Origin: Pseudomonas viridiflava
GTDB taxonomy: Bacteria > Pseudomonadota > Gammaproteobacteria > Pseudomonadales > Pseudomonadaceae
DNA length: 64,000 nucleotides
Reading direction: 5' to 3'
Assembly (NCBI RefSeq): GCF_900573885.1
Contig: NZ_UPSE01000161.1
Location: 369,576-433,575 of the forward strand
How positions within the stretch are numbered: position 1 is the first letter of the stretch; every line of letters begins with the position of its first letter. The notes under the pieces are model-generated. The model ran no database searches. It was given only the letters and a program-made list of their open reading frames with translations, and was not told where the DNA came from. Below are positions 10,222 through 18,919 of this stretch, piece after piece. Position numbers and translations under genes: made by a program.

Positions 10222-10976
10222 ACGTTCAGTTCGGAATACCGATTGGCCTCGGCATCCGCCGAAAACACCACCTTCCCCGCCTTCGCCAATTCCCGCGCCC
10301 GCCAAAATACGAAGAAGTCCGTCGCAAAAAACCCGTCGCTGCGCTTCATCACTTCAGCCATTACCCGCGCCAACGGTTGCCACTCATGGGTACACGCCGC
10401 CAGCAACGTCTCGTCAACGGTGAGATAACCCTCGCCCTGAAACTGGTTGTTGGACCAACGCCGAATGACCTCGTTTTGCGCAACGACCTGCTGCCATTGC
10501 GCCGTCAATTGCTCACGTCGTGCGGGACTGACCAGCCGGGGTTGGTAGAGGCTGACCAGTTCATCCGGCGCATGCATCGCCACGGCACGGCGCCACGCCA
10601 CGCGGCTGTCGCCCGTGCCGCAGGGCACTTCGAAGAAGGGTAATGCACTGTGCTGCAACGCGGCGGCGACGCGGCAGAGCATCAGTTGCTCCGAGGCGCT
10701 GTCGCCATGCCATACGGTGACGGGTTTGGTTTCGTTGGCCAGGCTGGCGAGCCAGTGCACGTCGTCGCTCAAGGCAGTGGCAAAGTCCGGCGCCGGTTGC
10801 ACGGCGGCGGGCCACACGGCTTGCCAGAATGCGGCGCGCTCGGCGCAGGGAGGCTGGTCGACATCTACCAAAGGCCCGACGGCCAGGTCATCGCGCAGTA
10901 CTTGCAGCGATAGCGCTTCGCCTACGACGCGCGTTACGCCTTCCACTGCGTTGTCGCCACACACGACATGCCACAT
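10206..10976 (-). CDS. DUF1835 domain-containing protein
   Basis: 256 aa cytoplasmic protein. The N-terminal 110 residues match the DUF1835 pattern (MWHVVCGDNAVEGV start, then DDLAVGPL and WHGDSASEQLML); the C-terminal half resembles the DUF3658 partner domain. The function is unknown. Its start codon lies 7 nt after a copy of the structured dispersed repeat at 10984-11108, whose CAGGGGG end is the only Shine-Dalgarno-like sequence available. Its 3' end overlaps another repeat. Confidence 0.75.
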   Translation of the reverse strand: MWHVVCGDNAVEGVTRVVGEALSLQVLRDDLAVGPLVDVDQPPCAERAAFWQAVWPAAVQPAPDFATALSDDVHWLASLANETKPVTVWHGDSASEQLMLCRVAAALQHSALPFFEVPCGTGDSRVAWRRAVAMHAPDELVSLYQPRLVSPARREQLTAQWQQVVAQNEVIRRWSNNQFQGEGYLTVDETLLAACTHEWQPLARVMAEVMKRSDGFFATDFFVFWRARELAKAGKVVFSADAEANRYSELNVRRLG

Positions 10977-10983
10977 AAGTCCC

Positions 10984-11108
10984 CCTGAAAACTACTGCGC
11001 TCGGTTATGCCGCGTTGAGAAACGGGTGAAAATGCTCATTGGCTACAGCCAACTCCGCTTTTTTCCCCACTTCTCGCCTTGCCGACCCTTCGCTCGCTAC
11101 GTTTTCGA
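10984..11108 (-). repeat. Structured dispersed repeat, copy A
   Basis: Read on the minus strand: GTAGCGAGCGAAGGGTCGGC, an imperfect outer stem (11061-11075 with 11017-11032), loop AAGCGGAG, inner stem TTGGCT/AGCCAA (11039-11052), loop TGAGCATT, then the closing stem and AACCGAGCGCAGTAGTTTTC. The last 31 bases are identical to copy C at 52607-52727. It lies between yheV and the DUF1835 gene and ends at the ribosome-binding site of the latter, in sense orientation. Confidence 0.85.
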
Positions 11109-11114
11109 TTCGTA

Positions 11115-11381
11115 TCAGGCGTCTGGTTTCTTCAGCTTGGGATTCGGAAAAAACTGCACGCCCTGCACTTTCGGGTCTGCCGGTTTCGCGGCGTTTTTGG
11201 TGACCCGTGTGCCCAGTTCTTTCGGAACCGACTGGCCTTGCTCGTTCAGGGTGTCAGCGTAGCCGCAGGCCACGCATTCGCGGTGGGGAACGCCGTCGAC
11301 GTCCCACATCTGAATCTTGTCGCCTTCGCTGCACGCCGGGCAGACTGCGCCGGCGATAAAGCGTTTTTTGCTGGTGCTCAT
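11115..11381 (-). CDS. yheV: YheV family zinc-ribbon protein
   Basis: 88 aa. Four cysteines as CPAC and CVACGY (spacing about 20 residues) form a zinc ribbon typical of the YheV family; the basic C-terminal tail ends in lysines. Function is not established. The start codon abuts the prlC stop codon (0-bp gap), so the two are translated from one message; the same prlC-yheV pairing is common in gammaproteobacteria. Confidence 0.88.
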   Translation of the reverse strand: MSTSKKRFIAGAVCPACSEGDKIQMWDVDGVPHRECVACGYADTLNEQGQSVPKELGTRVTKNAAKPADPKVQGVQFFPNPKLKKPDA

Positions 11382-13430
11382 TTACGCGGCCTCCGCGCTC
11401 AGGCCGAGATGGCGCAGCAGGGCGTCGATGTTTGGTTCGCGGCCGCGGAAGTCGACAAACAACACCATCGGTGCCTGCGAACCGCCACGGGCCAGAATGG
11501 CTTCACGGAAGGCGCGGCCGGTGTTCGGGTTGAGCACGCCGTCTTCCTCGAATTTGGAGAACGCGTCGGCCGACAGCACTTCAGCCCACTTGTAACTGTA
11601 ATAACCGGCCGCGTAACCGCCGGCAAAGATGTGCGCGAAGCTGTTGGGGAAGCGGTTGTAGGCCGGCGGACGCATCACCGATACCTCGGCGCGGATGTTT
11701 TCCAGCACGTCCAGTACCGAACGGCCGTCGCCATGGGTGGCGTGCAGTTCGAAGTCGAACAGGGAGAATTCCACCTGCCGCGCCATCATCAGGCCGGACT
11801 GGAAGTTTTTCGCTTCGAGCATTTTCTCCAGCAGGTTCTGCGGCAGCGGCTCGCCGGTTTTGTAGTGCCCGGAAATCAGCGCCAGCCCTTCCGGCTCCCA
11901 GCACCAGTTCTCCATGAACTGGCTCGGCAACTCTACGGCATCCCACGCCACGCCGTTGATGCCCGAGGCACCGGCGTGTTCGACGCGGGTCAGCAGGTGG
12001 TGCAGACCATGGCCGAATTCGTGGAACAGGGTGGTCACTTCATCGTGGGTCAGCAGCGCCGGCTGATCGCCAACGGCCGGGGTGAAGTTGCAGACCAGAT
12101 TGGCCACCGGGCTGACGATGCTGCCGGCAGCAGTCCGGCGCTTGTCGCGGGCGCCATCCATCCAGGCACCGCCGCGTTTGTTGGCGCGGGCGTAGAGGTC
12201 GAAGAAGAAGCGGCCGACGTGCTCGCCGTTTTCCTTGATTTCGAACAGGCGCACGTCCGGGTGCCAGGTGTCGAAGCCTTTCAGTTCGGCGATTTCGATG
12301 CCGTAAAGCTTCTGCACGATGGCAAACAGGCCGCTCAGTACTTTGTCGATGGGGAAGTACGCACGCAGGGTTTCCTGGGAAATGCTGTAGCGCTGCTCGC
12401 GCAGTTTTTCGCTGTAATAACCGACGTCCCAGCTTTGCAGATCGGTGCAGCCATGTTCGGCGGCGTAGGCTTTCAGCTCGCTCAGGTCCTGCGCAGCGAA
12501 CGGCTTGCTGCGCTGGGCCAGGTCGCGCAGGAAGGTCAGCACCTGCTCGTTGTTCTCGGCCATTTTGGTCGCCAGGCTCAGCTCGGCGAAGTTGGCGAAG
12601 CCAAGCAATTGGGCCAGTTCCTGACGCAGGTCGAGAATTTCTGCCATCACCGGGCCGTTGTCATTCTGGCCGGCATTCGGGCCTTGGTCCGAGGCGCGGG
12701 TGCAGTAGGCGGCGTACAGCTCTTCGCGCAGGGCGCGGTCGTTGGCGTAGGTCATTACCGCGTAGTAGCTGGGGAATTCCAGGCTGATCAGCCAGCCGTC
12801 CAGCTCTTTGGCAGCAGCGGCCTGGGCCATTTGCGCCTTGGCCGAATCCGGCAAACCGTCGAGGGCGGCTTCGTCGGTGATGTGCTTGGTCCACGCCTGG
12901 GTGGCGTCGAGCAGTTGGTTGGAAAAACGGCTGCCCAACTCCGACAGTTTCATTTGAATGGCGCCGTAGCGCTGCTGCTCGGCGGGCGGCAGGTCGATGC
13001 CGGACAGACGGAAATCGCGCAGGGCGTTTTGCAGAATGGTCTGCTGCGCCACGTCGAAGTTGCTGGCGGCGGGGCTGTTGGCCAGCGCTTCATAAGCCTG
13101 GAACAGGGCGCGGTTCTGACCGAGCTCGGTCCAGTATTCCGACAGTTTCGGCAGGCAGGCTTCGTACGCCTGGCGCAGCTCGGGGCTGTTGCGCACGGCG
13201 TTCAAGTGGCTGACCGGGCTCCAGGCGCGGCCCAGGCGCTCGCCCTGCTCGTCCAGCGCCAACACCAGGCCATCCCAGGTTGGTGTTTCGGGCTGTTCGG
13301 CAAGCAATTTCGCCAGTGCCGCGCGGCCTTCGGCCAGCAACGTATCGACGGCAGGTTCAACGTGTTCGGGGCGGATGGCGGAGTAGGGTGGAAGGTCGAA
13401 GGCTTGCAGTAGAGGGTTGTTCTCGCTCAC
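11382..13430 (-). CDS. prlC: Oligopeptidase A (M3 metallopeptidase)
   Basis: Cytoplasmic zinc endopeptidase that degrades signal peptides and short peptides. The frame is open to 13517, but a GTG at 13428-13430 gives VSENNPLLQ, the usual N-terminus, and a 682-aa protein, close to the 680 of E. coli PrlC; AGGTGA lies upstream. The zinc site is HEFGHGLHHLL with HEFGH at residues 470-474. It is followed directly by yheV and lies divergent from the gamma-carbonic anhydrase gene (116-bp gap). Confidence 0.92.
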   Translation of the reverse strand: MSENNPLLQAFDLPPYSAIRPEHVEPAVDTLLAEGRAALAKLLAEQPETPTWDGLVLALDEQGERLGRAWSPVSHLNAVRNSPELRQAYEACLPKLSEYWTELGQNRALFQAYEALANSPAASNFDVAQQTILQNALRDFRLSGIDLPPAEQQRYGAIQMKLSELGSRFSNQLLDATQAWTKHITDEAALDGLPDSAKAQMAQAAAAKELDGWLISLEFPSYYAVMTYANDRALREELYAAYCTRASDQGPNAGQNDNGPVMAEILDLRQELAQLLGFANFAELSLATKMAENNEQVLTFLRDLAQRSKPFAAQDLSELKAYAAEHGCTDLQSWDVGYYSEKLREQRYSISQETLRAYFPIDKVLSGLFAIVQKLYGIEIAELKGFDTWHPDVRLFEIKENGEHVGRFFFDLYARANKRGGAWMDGARDKRRTAAGSIVSPVANLVCNFTPAVGDQPALLTHDEVTTLFHEFGHGLHHLLTRVEHAGASGINGVAWDAVELPSQFMENWCWEPEGLALISGHYKTGEPLPQNLLEKMLEAKNFQSGLMMARQVEFSLFDFELHATHGDGRSVLDVLENIRAEVSVMRPPAYNRFPNSFAHIFAGGYAAGYYSYKWAEVLSADAFSKFEEDGVLNPNTGRAFREAILARGGSQAPMVLFVDFRGREPNIDALLRHLGLSAEAA

Positions 13431-13546
13431 GACGGTCACCTGTCTGACTATGAATGGTGTGCTCCAGCAACATTGGATGCGCTTGAGCAGATATGGCGCC
13501 ATCTTAATTACAATCAACCTTTAACGCAGCTTTAGAGGTTTCTATC

Positions 13547-14137
13547 GTGGCTATTCGAACTTACCAGGGCACCACGCCGCAGCTCGGCGAAAAGGTTTTC
13601 GTCGACGCGTCGGCCGTGGTGATTGGCGACGTGGTGCTCGGCGATGACAGTTCGGTGTGGCCGCTCACGGTCATTCGCGGCGACATGCACCGCATCCGTA
13701 TCGGCGCGCGCACCAGCGTGCAGGACGCCAGCGTGTTGCACATCACCCACGCCGGCCCGTTCAATCCCGACGGCTTCCCGTTGTTGATCGGTGATGACGT
13801 GACCATCGGCCACAAAGTGATGCTGCACGGCTGCACCGTTGGCAATCGCATCCTCATCGGCATGGGCTCGACGGTGATGGATGGCGCGGTGATTGAAGAT
13901 GAGGTGATTCTGGGCGCCGGCAGCCTGGTGCCACCGGGGCGGGTATTGGAAAGCGGCTTTCTCTACGTCGGCAGCCCCGCCAAACAAGTACGCCCGCTTA
14001 CCGAAAAGGAGCGGGCGTTTTTTACCTACAGCGCGGCGAACTATGTGCGGTTGAAAGATCAGCACCTCGCCGAGGGTTACGACGTAGGTTGGGTTGAGCC
14101 AAAGGCGAAGCCCAACATTGGCGATAGCCAGGCCTGA
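13547..14137 (+). CDS. Gamma-carbonic anhydrase family hexapeptide-repeat protein
   Basis: Left-handed beta-helix protein of the YrdA/PaaY type, 196 aa, starting at a GTG (13547) with TTTAGAGG upstream. Imperfect hexapeptide repeats run through residues 20-150; candidate zinc ligands are the histidines in HITHAG, TIGHKV and MLHGC. Family members bind metal and some hydrate CO2; activity here is not proven. The last 17 residues (from VGWVEPKAKPN) are encoded by an intergenic-type repeat that has run into the gene, so the natural C-terminus probably lay near HLAEGYD. Confidence 0.88.
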   Translation: MAIRTYQGTTPQLGEKVFVDASAVVIGDVVLGDDSSVWPLTVIRGDMHRIRIGARTSVQDASVLHITHAGPFNPDGFPLLIGDDVTIGHKVMLHGCTVGNRILIGMGSTVMDGAVIEDEVILGAGSLVPPGRVLESGFLYVGSPAKQVRPLTEKERAFFTYSAANYVRLKDQHLAEGYDVGWVEPKAKPNIGDSQA

Positions 14138-14152
14138 CCCGTTGGGCTTCGC
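14084..14152. repeat. GTAGGTTGGGTTGAGC repeat inside the 3' end of a gene
   Basis: The repeat GTAGGTTGGGTTGAGCC...GCGAAGCCCAAC (14084-14116) lies within the reading frame of the carbonic anhydrase-like gene. A GTTGGGCTTCGC arm at 14141-14152 pairs with 14105-14116 (12 bp perfect), straddling the stop codon. It could also act as a weak bidirectional terminator for the convergent SDR gene. Confidence 0.85.
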
Positions 14153-14160
14153 GGATCGGG

Positions 14161-14919
14161 TTACAAAAACATCCCGCCCGACGCCTCGATACGCTGGGCA
14201 TTGATCCAGCGGCTGCCGTCGCTGAACAGCAGCGCGATGGCGGCGCCGATGTCGTCGGGCACGCCCACCCGGCCAAGGGCGGTGTTGCTGGCGACCATGG
14301 CGTTGAGCTCGGCGTTGTCGCGTACCGCGCCGCCGCCGAAGTCGGTTTCGATGGCGCCCGGAGCCAGGGTGTTCACGCTGATGCCGCGTGCGCCCAGTTC
14401 CTTGGCTTGATAGCGGGTGAGCACTTCGATACCGCCTTTCATCACCGCGTACGCGGCGTAGCCCGGCAAGGCGAAGCGGGCCAGGCCCGACGACACGTTA
14501 AGGATGCGGCCGCCGTCTGCCAGCAGTGGCAACAGGCGTTGGGTGAGAAAGAACGGGCCCTTCAAGTGCACATTCACCAACTGGTCAAACTGCGCTTCGC
14601 TGGTGTCGGCAAAGCTGGCGTGAATGCCCATGCCGGCGTTGTTCAGCAGGAAGTCGAAGCGCTCTGTTTCAAAATGGCTGCGCAGCGCGGCGCCAACCGC
14701 GTCGGTAAAGGCGCCAAAGCTGGCGCTGTCGCCGACGTCCAGTTGCAGCATCACGGCGCGGCCCCCGGCTTCTTCAATCTGTTTGACCAGCGCGTCGGCA
14801 TCGTCCCGGCGGCTGTGGTAGGTGCCGATAATGTCGACGCCCTGGGCTGCCAGATGCAGCGCTGCGTTTTTGCCAAGGCCGCGGCTGGCGCCGGTGATCA
14901 GTGCGATTTTACGCGTCAT
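14161..14919 (-). CDS. SDR family oxidoreductase
   Basis: Short-chain dehydrogenase/reductase, 252 aa from the ATG at 14917-14919; the frame is open 28 codons further but those lie in the divergent promoter region. The cofactor motif TGASRGLG is near residue 10, NNAG near 90, and the catalytic S...YxxxK is seen as NVSSGLARFALPGYAAYAVMKG. The substrate is unknown. It is divergent from a LysR-type gene (121-bp gap), which is its likely regulator. Confidence 0.88.
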   Translation of the reverse strand: MTRKIALITGASRGLGKNAALHLAAQGVDIIGTYHSRRDDADALVKQIEEAGGRAVMLQLDVGDSASFGAFTDAVGAALRSHFETERFDFLLNNAGMGIHASFADTSEAQFDQLVNVHLKGPFFLTQRLLPLLADGGRILNVSSGLARFALPGYAAYAVMKGGIEVLTRYQAKELGARGISVNTLAPGAIETDFGGGAVRDNAELNAMVASNTALGRVGVPDDIGAAIALLFSDGSRWINAQRIEASGGMFL

Positions 14920-15040
14920 GGTGGTCTCTCCCGTGGGGCTGGTGGTGAAGTCGAGGCCACTGTAGGCTGCGGTCATAAGTCGATAAAGCCGAAGAATCTG
15001 CACAGACCATGCGGGTCAGCCGAACAATGAGCGCGCCGCC

Positions 15041-15940
15041 ATGAACAAGCTTGAGTTGTATAAAACCTTCGCTCGGGTAACCGAACTGGCCAGTTTCACC
15101 GGCGCTGCCGACAGTTTGGGGCTACCCAAGTCGACCGTGTCCGAGCATGTGCGTTTGCTCGAAGAGGTGCTTGGCACTCGCCTGCTGCAGCGCACCACAC
15201 GCAAGGTGCAGGCAACGCAGGATGGTCTGGTGCTCTACGAACGGTGCAAAGACATGCTTGATCAGGTGGACGAACTGGACGGCCTGTTCCGCCACGATCA
15301 GGGCATACGCGGGCGCTTGCGTGTCGACATGCCCACCGTGACCGCGCGCGAATATGTGCTGCCGCGCTTGGCGGAATTCAGCGGCCAGCATCCGCTGATT
15401 GAACTGGAAGTGAGCGCCACCGACCGTCTTGTCGATTTGGTGCGCGAAGGCTTCGACTGCGTGCTGCGCGTCGGCGAATTGCCCGACACCACGCTGGTAG
15501 CCCGCCCGCTTGGCGCCTTCCGCCAAGGCAACTTCGTCAGCCCGGCCTATCTGGAACGCTATGGCACGCCGCGTTCGCTGGCCGACCTGGCCCATCACCG
15601 GCTGGTGCATTACGCCTCGACCTTTGGCGCGCGGCCAACAGGCTTTGAATACCAACTGCATGGCGAACGCCACTGCCTGCCGATGGCGGGCGCGGTGACG
15701 GTGAATAACGCCGACTGCTACTACGCGGCGTGTCTGGCGGGCTTCGGCATCATTCAGGCGCCAGTAGCCGGCAAGCGCTACAGCCTGGCGCGCGGTGAAC
15801 TGGTGGAAGTGTTGCCGGAATTCGTGCCGGCGCCGATGAAGGTCACCCTGCTGTATGCCCACCGCCGCAACTTGCCGCGGCGGGTGCGGGTGTTCATGGA
15901 CTGGCTGGCCGTCGTGTTGCAGCCACAACTGAACGTGTGA
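15041..15940 (+). CDS. LysR-family transcriptional regulator
   Basis: 299 aa. The N-terminal winged helix-turn-helix (residues 1-60, with TGAADSLGLPKSTVSEHVRL) is followed by a LysR substrate-binding domain starting near residue 90 (GRLRVDMPTVTARE). It belongs to the CrgA/AaeR-like group that commonly sits divergent to oxidoreductase genes, here the SDR gene. The inducer is unknown. Confidence 0.87.
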   Translation: MNKLELYKTFARVTELASFTGAADSLGLPKSTVSEHVRLLEEVLGTRLLQRTTRKVQATQDGLVLYERCKDMLDQVDELDGLFRHDQGIRGRLRVDMPTVTAREYVLPRLAEFSGQHPLIELEVSATDRLVDLVREGFDCVLRVGELPDTTLVARPLGAFRQGNFVSPAYLERYGTPRSLADLAHHRLVHYASTFGARPTGFEYQLHGERHCLPMAGAVTVNNADCYYAACLAGFGIIQAPVAGKRYSLARGELVEVLPEFVPAPMKVTLLYAHRRNLPRRVRVFMDWLAVVLQPQLNV

Positions 15941-15964
15941 TGGCCGCCCTCGCTTGCCGCGCGA

Positions 15965-16507
15965 TCAGTGACCCCACACGTTGATGGTGCCGTGCAGGTC
16001 GGTGATATCCCGCACTTCCAGACTGCCCAGGCGACTGTCGCCCACATACATGTCACTGGCCACGCGCAGGCGAATGCGTTGCGCCGGCAGGCCGCTGGCG
16101 ATCAGTTGCTCGTTGATGGTGGTGAGGTCGGGCAGGGTGAGTTGCAGTTGCTGCTGGCCGTTGGTGCCGGTCACCACATCCACCATCAAGGTCGGCTGGT
16201 TGACGCCGAAAATCGGCAACACCAGGCCCAGTTGCGCAGGCCCCAGGGCAAAGCTGCCGCCCGCGCCGTTGGGGCAGTCGCTGGCGGTGACGCAGCCGTT
16301 GTCGATTTTCATATTACGCAGCGACACGTTGCCACCCGTGTCGCTGAAGCGAATTTCATTGATGCGCGCCTGTAAGTCGAGGCGAACGCTGATGCCGGCC
16401 TGGCCGGTCACGTCGCTGAGGGCCGGGTTGTCGAGCGCCTGCAGATCGGCCCGGCAGGGCGCGGCAAGCAGAAGAGCGAGGGCGGCAGGTGCAATTGTTT
16501 TTATCAT
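15965..16507 (-). CDS. Exported protein with DVTGQAGI motif, function unknown
   Basis: 180 aa from the ATG at 16505-16507, which has AAGGAAG 8 nt upstream; the frame is open 45 codons further without support. A signal peptide (about residues 1-20, ending CRA) precedes ALSDVTGQAGISVRLDL, a motif shared by a group of exported Pseudomonas/Acinetobacter proteins of unknown role. The rest is predicted beta-rich with one cysteine pair in NGCVTASDC. No operon partner. Confidence 0.7.
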   Translation of the reverse strand: MIKTIAPAALALLLAAPCRADLQALDNPALSDVTGQAGISVRLDLQARINEIRFSDTGGNVSLRNMKIDNGCVTASDCPNGAGGSFALGPAQLGLVLPIFGVNQPTLMVDVVTGTNGQQQLQLTLPDLTTINEQLIASGLPAQRIRLRVASDMYVGDSRLGSLEVRDITDLHGTINVWGH

Positions 16508-16816
16508 GGCAGCACTTCCTTGAGGGGCGACCGGCAGTCTGGCGAGCGCTATGGCAAGGCGCCAGCGGCAGACACCGGTTCCCGTCGAAGGATGGGCCTG
16601 CACGCCGCGAAAATAGGGCTTTTGCAGGTTATTGCCGGCCAACCCGCACCTTCGATGGCGAACATTTTTGCCGGTGTTACGGGTGGTGACCCGGGCGCTC
16701 GAATCCGGCCGCCGACGCGCGGGCTATATGCGTGAACCGTCCTACACTCTGAAGGTCATTAAATGAGCAGCTCGGACAACGAGCGGTTTCTTATAAGGAT
16801 CCAGGAGGGCTCAACC

Positions 16817-17284
16817 ATGCACATGAAGTTGTTCACCCCGGCCGCTCAGGCTGCGCTGTTGATGGCCATGGCGCTGGGCGCCAGTTCCGCCAGCGTGGCC
16901 GCCACCACTCCCGAGCCCGCCGTGCCGATTGAAGTCACGCAAACGGCGCAGCTGTACTTTATCGAGCCGCAAGATGGTGCCACCGTGGACCGCCCCTTCG
17001 CGATCAAATTCGGCCTGCGCACCGTGACGGTGACGCCCGGCATGTCGCCGCCGGTGATGAGCTCGCCCGATAACCAGATTCACCTGCTGATCGACGCGCC
17101 GCCGGTGTCGGCCAACATGCCCGTGCTGCGCAGCGACCAGGTGCGTTTGCTCTCGGAAGACAACGCCGAAAAATTCGTATTGCCCAGCGGCCCGCACCGT
17201 TTACAACTGGTGCAGACCGACAAGAACGGCGTACCGGCGCCGCTGCCAGTGGTTTCGCCGGTGATCAACATCACCGTTAAGTGA
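16817..17284 (+). CDS. DUF4399 domain exported protein
   Basis: 155 aa from the ATG at 16817, with AGGAGGG 9 nt upstream; an ATG at 16763 in the same frame lacks such a site. A signal peptide ends around SVAATTPEPA. The mature part (FIEPQDGATVDRPFAIKFGL ... HLLID ... GPHRLQLV) matches the DUF4399 pattern of periplasmic beta-sandwich proteins, whose function is not known. A repeat and a strong terminator follow. Confidence 0.82.
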   Translation: MHMKLFTPAAQAALLMAMALGASSASVAATTPEPAVPIEVTQTAQLYFIEPQDGATVDRPFAIKFGLRTVTVTPGMSPPVMSSPDNQIHLLIDAPPVSANMPVLRSDQVRLLSEDNAEKFVLPSGPHRLQLVQTDKNGVPAPLPVVSPVINITVK

Positions 17285-17296
17285 TTGCGCCGGGAT

Positions 17297-17323
17297 GTTG
17301 GGCTTCGCTGCGCTCAACCCAAC
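17297..17323. repeat. GTTGGGCTTCGC-type intergenic repeat
   Basis: GTTGGGCTTCGCTGCGCTC then AACCCAAC: one copy of the window-wide repeat, itself a short hairpin (GTTGGG...CCCAAC), placed directly before the terminator of the DUF4399 gene. Confidence 0.8.
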
Positions 17324-17351
17324 AAAAAGGGAGGCCGAAGCCTCCCTTTTT
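17324..17351. terminator. Rho-independent terminator
   Basis: Perfect 12-bp stem AAAAAGGGAGGC / GCCTCCCTTTTT with a CGAA tetraloop, 39 bp after the stop codon of the DUF4399 gene. The A-tract and T-tract let it work in both directions. Confidence 0.9.
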
Positions 17352-17368
17352 CATTACAGCGATCAAGA

Positions 17369-17485
17369 TCGAGCGAGCTAGAGCGGGGCAAGGCGAAATC
17401 GGTTTTTTAAGCGGAGTTGGCTGTAGCCAATGAGCATTCAAAAACCGGTTTCAACGCCGCCCGGCCGACGCGCAGCCGATCGTCT
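17369..17485 (+). repeat. Structured dispersed repeat, copy B
   Basis: GAGCGAGC...GGGGCAAGGC, outer stem GAAATCGGTTTTT (17395-17407) with AAAAACCGGTTTC (17440-17452; 12 pairs plus one G-U), loop AAGCGGAG (17409-17416), inner stem TTGGCT/AGCCAA (17417-17430), loop TGAGCATT (17431-17438). The 3' segment is diverged from copies A and C. It fills the space between the DUF4399 terminator and the convergent 3' end of serA. Confidence 0.8.
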
Positions 17486-17487
17486 AG

Positions 17488-18717
17488 TTAAAACAGAACG
17501 CGGCTGCGAATGGTGCCGGTCACGTGCTGAAGTTTCTCCAGCGCCAGGTCCGAGTACTCGGCATCCACGTCAATCACTACATAACCGACCTTGGCGTTGG
17601 TCTGCAGGAACTGGCCGGAGATGTTGATGCCGTTGTCGGCGAACACCTTGTTGATTTCGCTCATCACACCCGGAATGTTTTCGTGGATGTGCAGCAAACG
17701 GTGCTTGCCCGGGTGCGCCGGCAGTGCCACTTCGGGGAAGTTGACCGACGAAACCGAGGTGCCGTTGTCGCTGTACTTGACCAGTTTCTCAGCCACTTCC
17801 AGACCAATGTTGGCCTGGGCTTCGGCGGTGGAACCACCGATGTGCGGGGTCAGGATGACGCGGTCCAGGCCACGCAGCGGGCTTTCGAACTCTTCGTCGT
17901 TGGACTTCGGCTCCACCGGGAACACGTCGATGGCAGCGCCGATCAGGTGTTCGTCTTTGATCGCCTGGGCCAGGTGGTCCAGCTCAACCACGGTGCCGCG
18001 TGCGGCGTTGATCAGAATGCCGCCCTTTTTCATGGCGCGGATTTCCGCTTCGCCAATCATCCACTGAGTGGACGGCAGTTCCGGCACGTGCAGCGAGACA
18101 ATGTCAGCCATGCCCAGCAGGTCGTGCAACTTGGCGACCTGAGTGGCGTTGCCCAGCGGCAATTTGGTCACGGTGTCGTAGAAGAACACCTGCATGCCGA
18201 GCGCTTCGGCCAGCACCGACAACTGGGTGCCGATGGAGCCGTAGCCGACGATACCGAGCTTCTTGCCGCGAATCTCGAACGAGTTGGCGGCAGACTTGAT
18301 CCAGCCACCACGGTGGCAGGAAGCGTTTTTCTCAGGGATGCCGCGCAGCAGCAAAATGGCCTGAGCCAGCACCAGCTCGGCTACCGAGCGGGTATTGGAG
18401 TACGGGGCGTTGAACACGGCGATACCGCGTTCGCGGGCGGCGTCGAGGTCGACCTGGTTGGTGCCGATGCAGAAGCAACCGACGGCGATCAGCTTCTTGG
18501 CGTGGTCAAACACCGATTCGGTGACCTGGGTACGCGAGCGAATGCCGATGAAGTGCACGTCGGCGATCTTTTCTTTCAGCTCAGCGTCCGACAGCGCGCC
18601 TTTGAGGTACTCGATGTTGCTGTAGCCGGCCGCTTTCAGCGTGTCGACAGCGTTCTGGTGCACACCTTCGAGAAGAAGGAACTTGATCTTGCTCTTGTCG
18701 AGAGAGGTCTTGCTCAT
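17488..18717 (-). CDS. serA: D-3-phosphoglycerate dehydrogenase
   Basis: First step of serine synthesis: 3-phosphoglycerate to 3-phosphohydroxypyruvate with NAD; relatives also reduce 2-oxoglutarate to D-2-hydroxyglutarate. 409 aa from the ATG at 18715-18717 (the longer frame to 18801 is not needed). The Rossmann motif GYGSIG is near residue 156, the catalytic Arg/Glu/His region includes TPHIGGSTAEAQ, and a C-terminal ACT domain (HIHENIPGVMSEINKVFADN) is the serine feedback site. It is divergent from the D-2-hydroxyglutarate dehydrogenase gene. Confidence 0.95.
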   Translation of the reverse strand: MSKTSLDKSKIKFLLLEGVHQNAVDTLKAAGYSNIEYLKGALSDAELKEKIADVHFIGIRSRTQVTESVFDHAKKLIAVGCFCIGTNQVDLDAARERGIAVFNAPYSNTRSVAELVLAQAILLLRGIPEKNASCHRGGWIKSAANSFEIRGKKLGIVGYGSIGTQLSVLAEALGMQVFFYDTVTKLPLGNATQVAKLHDLLGMADIVSLHVPELPSTQWMIGEAEIRAMKKGGILINAARGTVVELDHLAQAIKDEHLIGAAIDVFPVEPKSNDEEFESPLRGLDRVILTPHIGGSTAEAQANIGLEVAEKLVKYSDNGTSVSSVNFPEVALPAHPGKHRLLHIHENIPGVMSEINKVFADNGINISGQFLQTNAKVGYVVIDVDAEYSDLALEKLQHVTGTIRSRVLF

Positions 18718-18834
18718 CTGAGTACCTGTTTGTCCCGGTAGAAAAGTCAGGGAAAGCCAGCGTCGCGGGCAGCCCGTTTCGGCGTCGCGCCGCTGCCGCA
18801 AAACCGAGCACAGAGCACGTTTCGCGGGGGGCGT

Positions 18835-18844
18835 ATGCTAGCAT
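18835..18844. promoter_or_regulatory. Palindrome in the serA / D-2-hydroxyglutarate dehydrogenase divergent region
   Basis: Perfect 10-bp palindrome ATGCTAGCAT in the 202-bp spacer between the two divergent genes. It is short and could be a fortuitous operator-like or -10-like sequence. No -35/-10 pair could be assigned with confidence on either side. Confidence 0.3.
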
Positions 18845-18919
18845 GTCTTCCTTTTTACTTGCTCGGTTGCGACCTGAAAGGTTCTCAGGGCGACCATGAA
18901 TTGCGTGAGAGTTCCGTAG

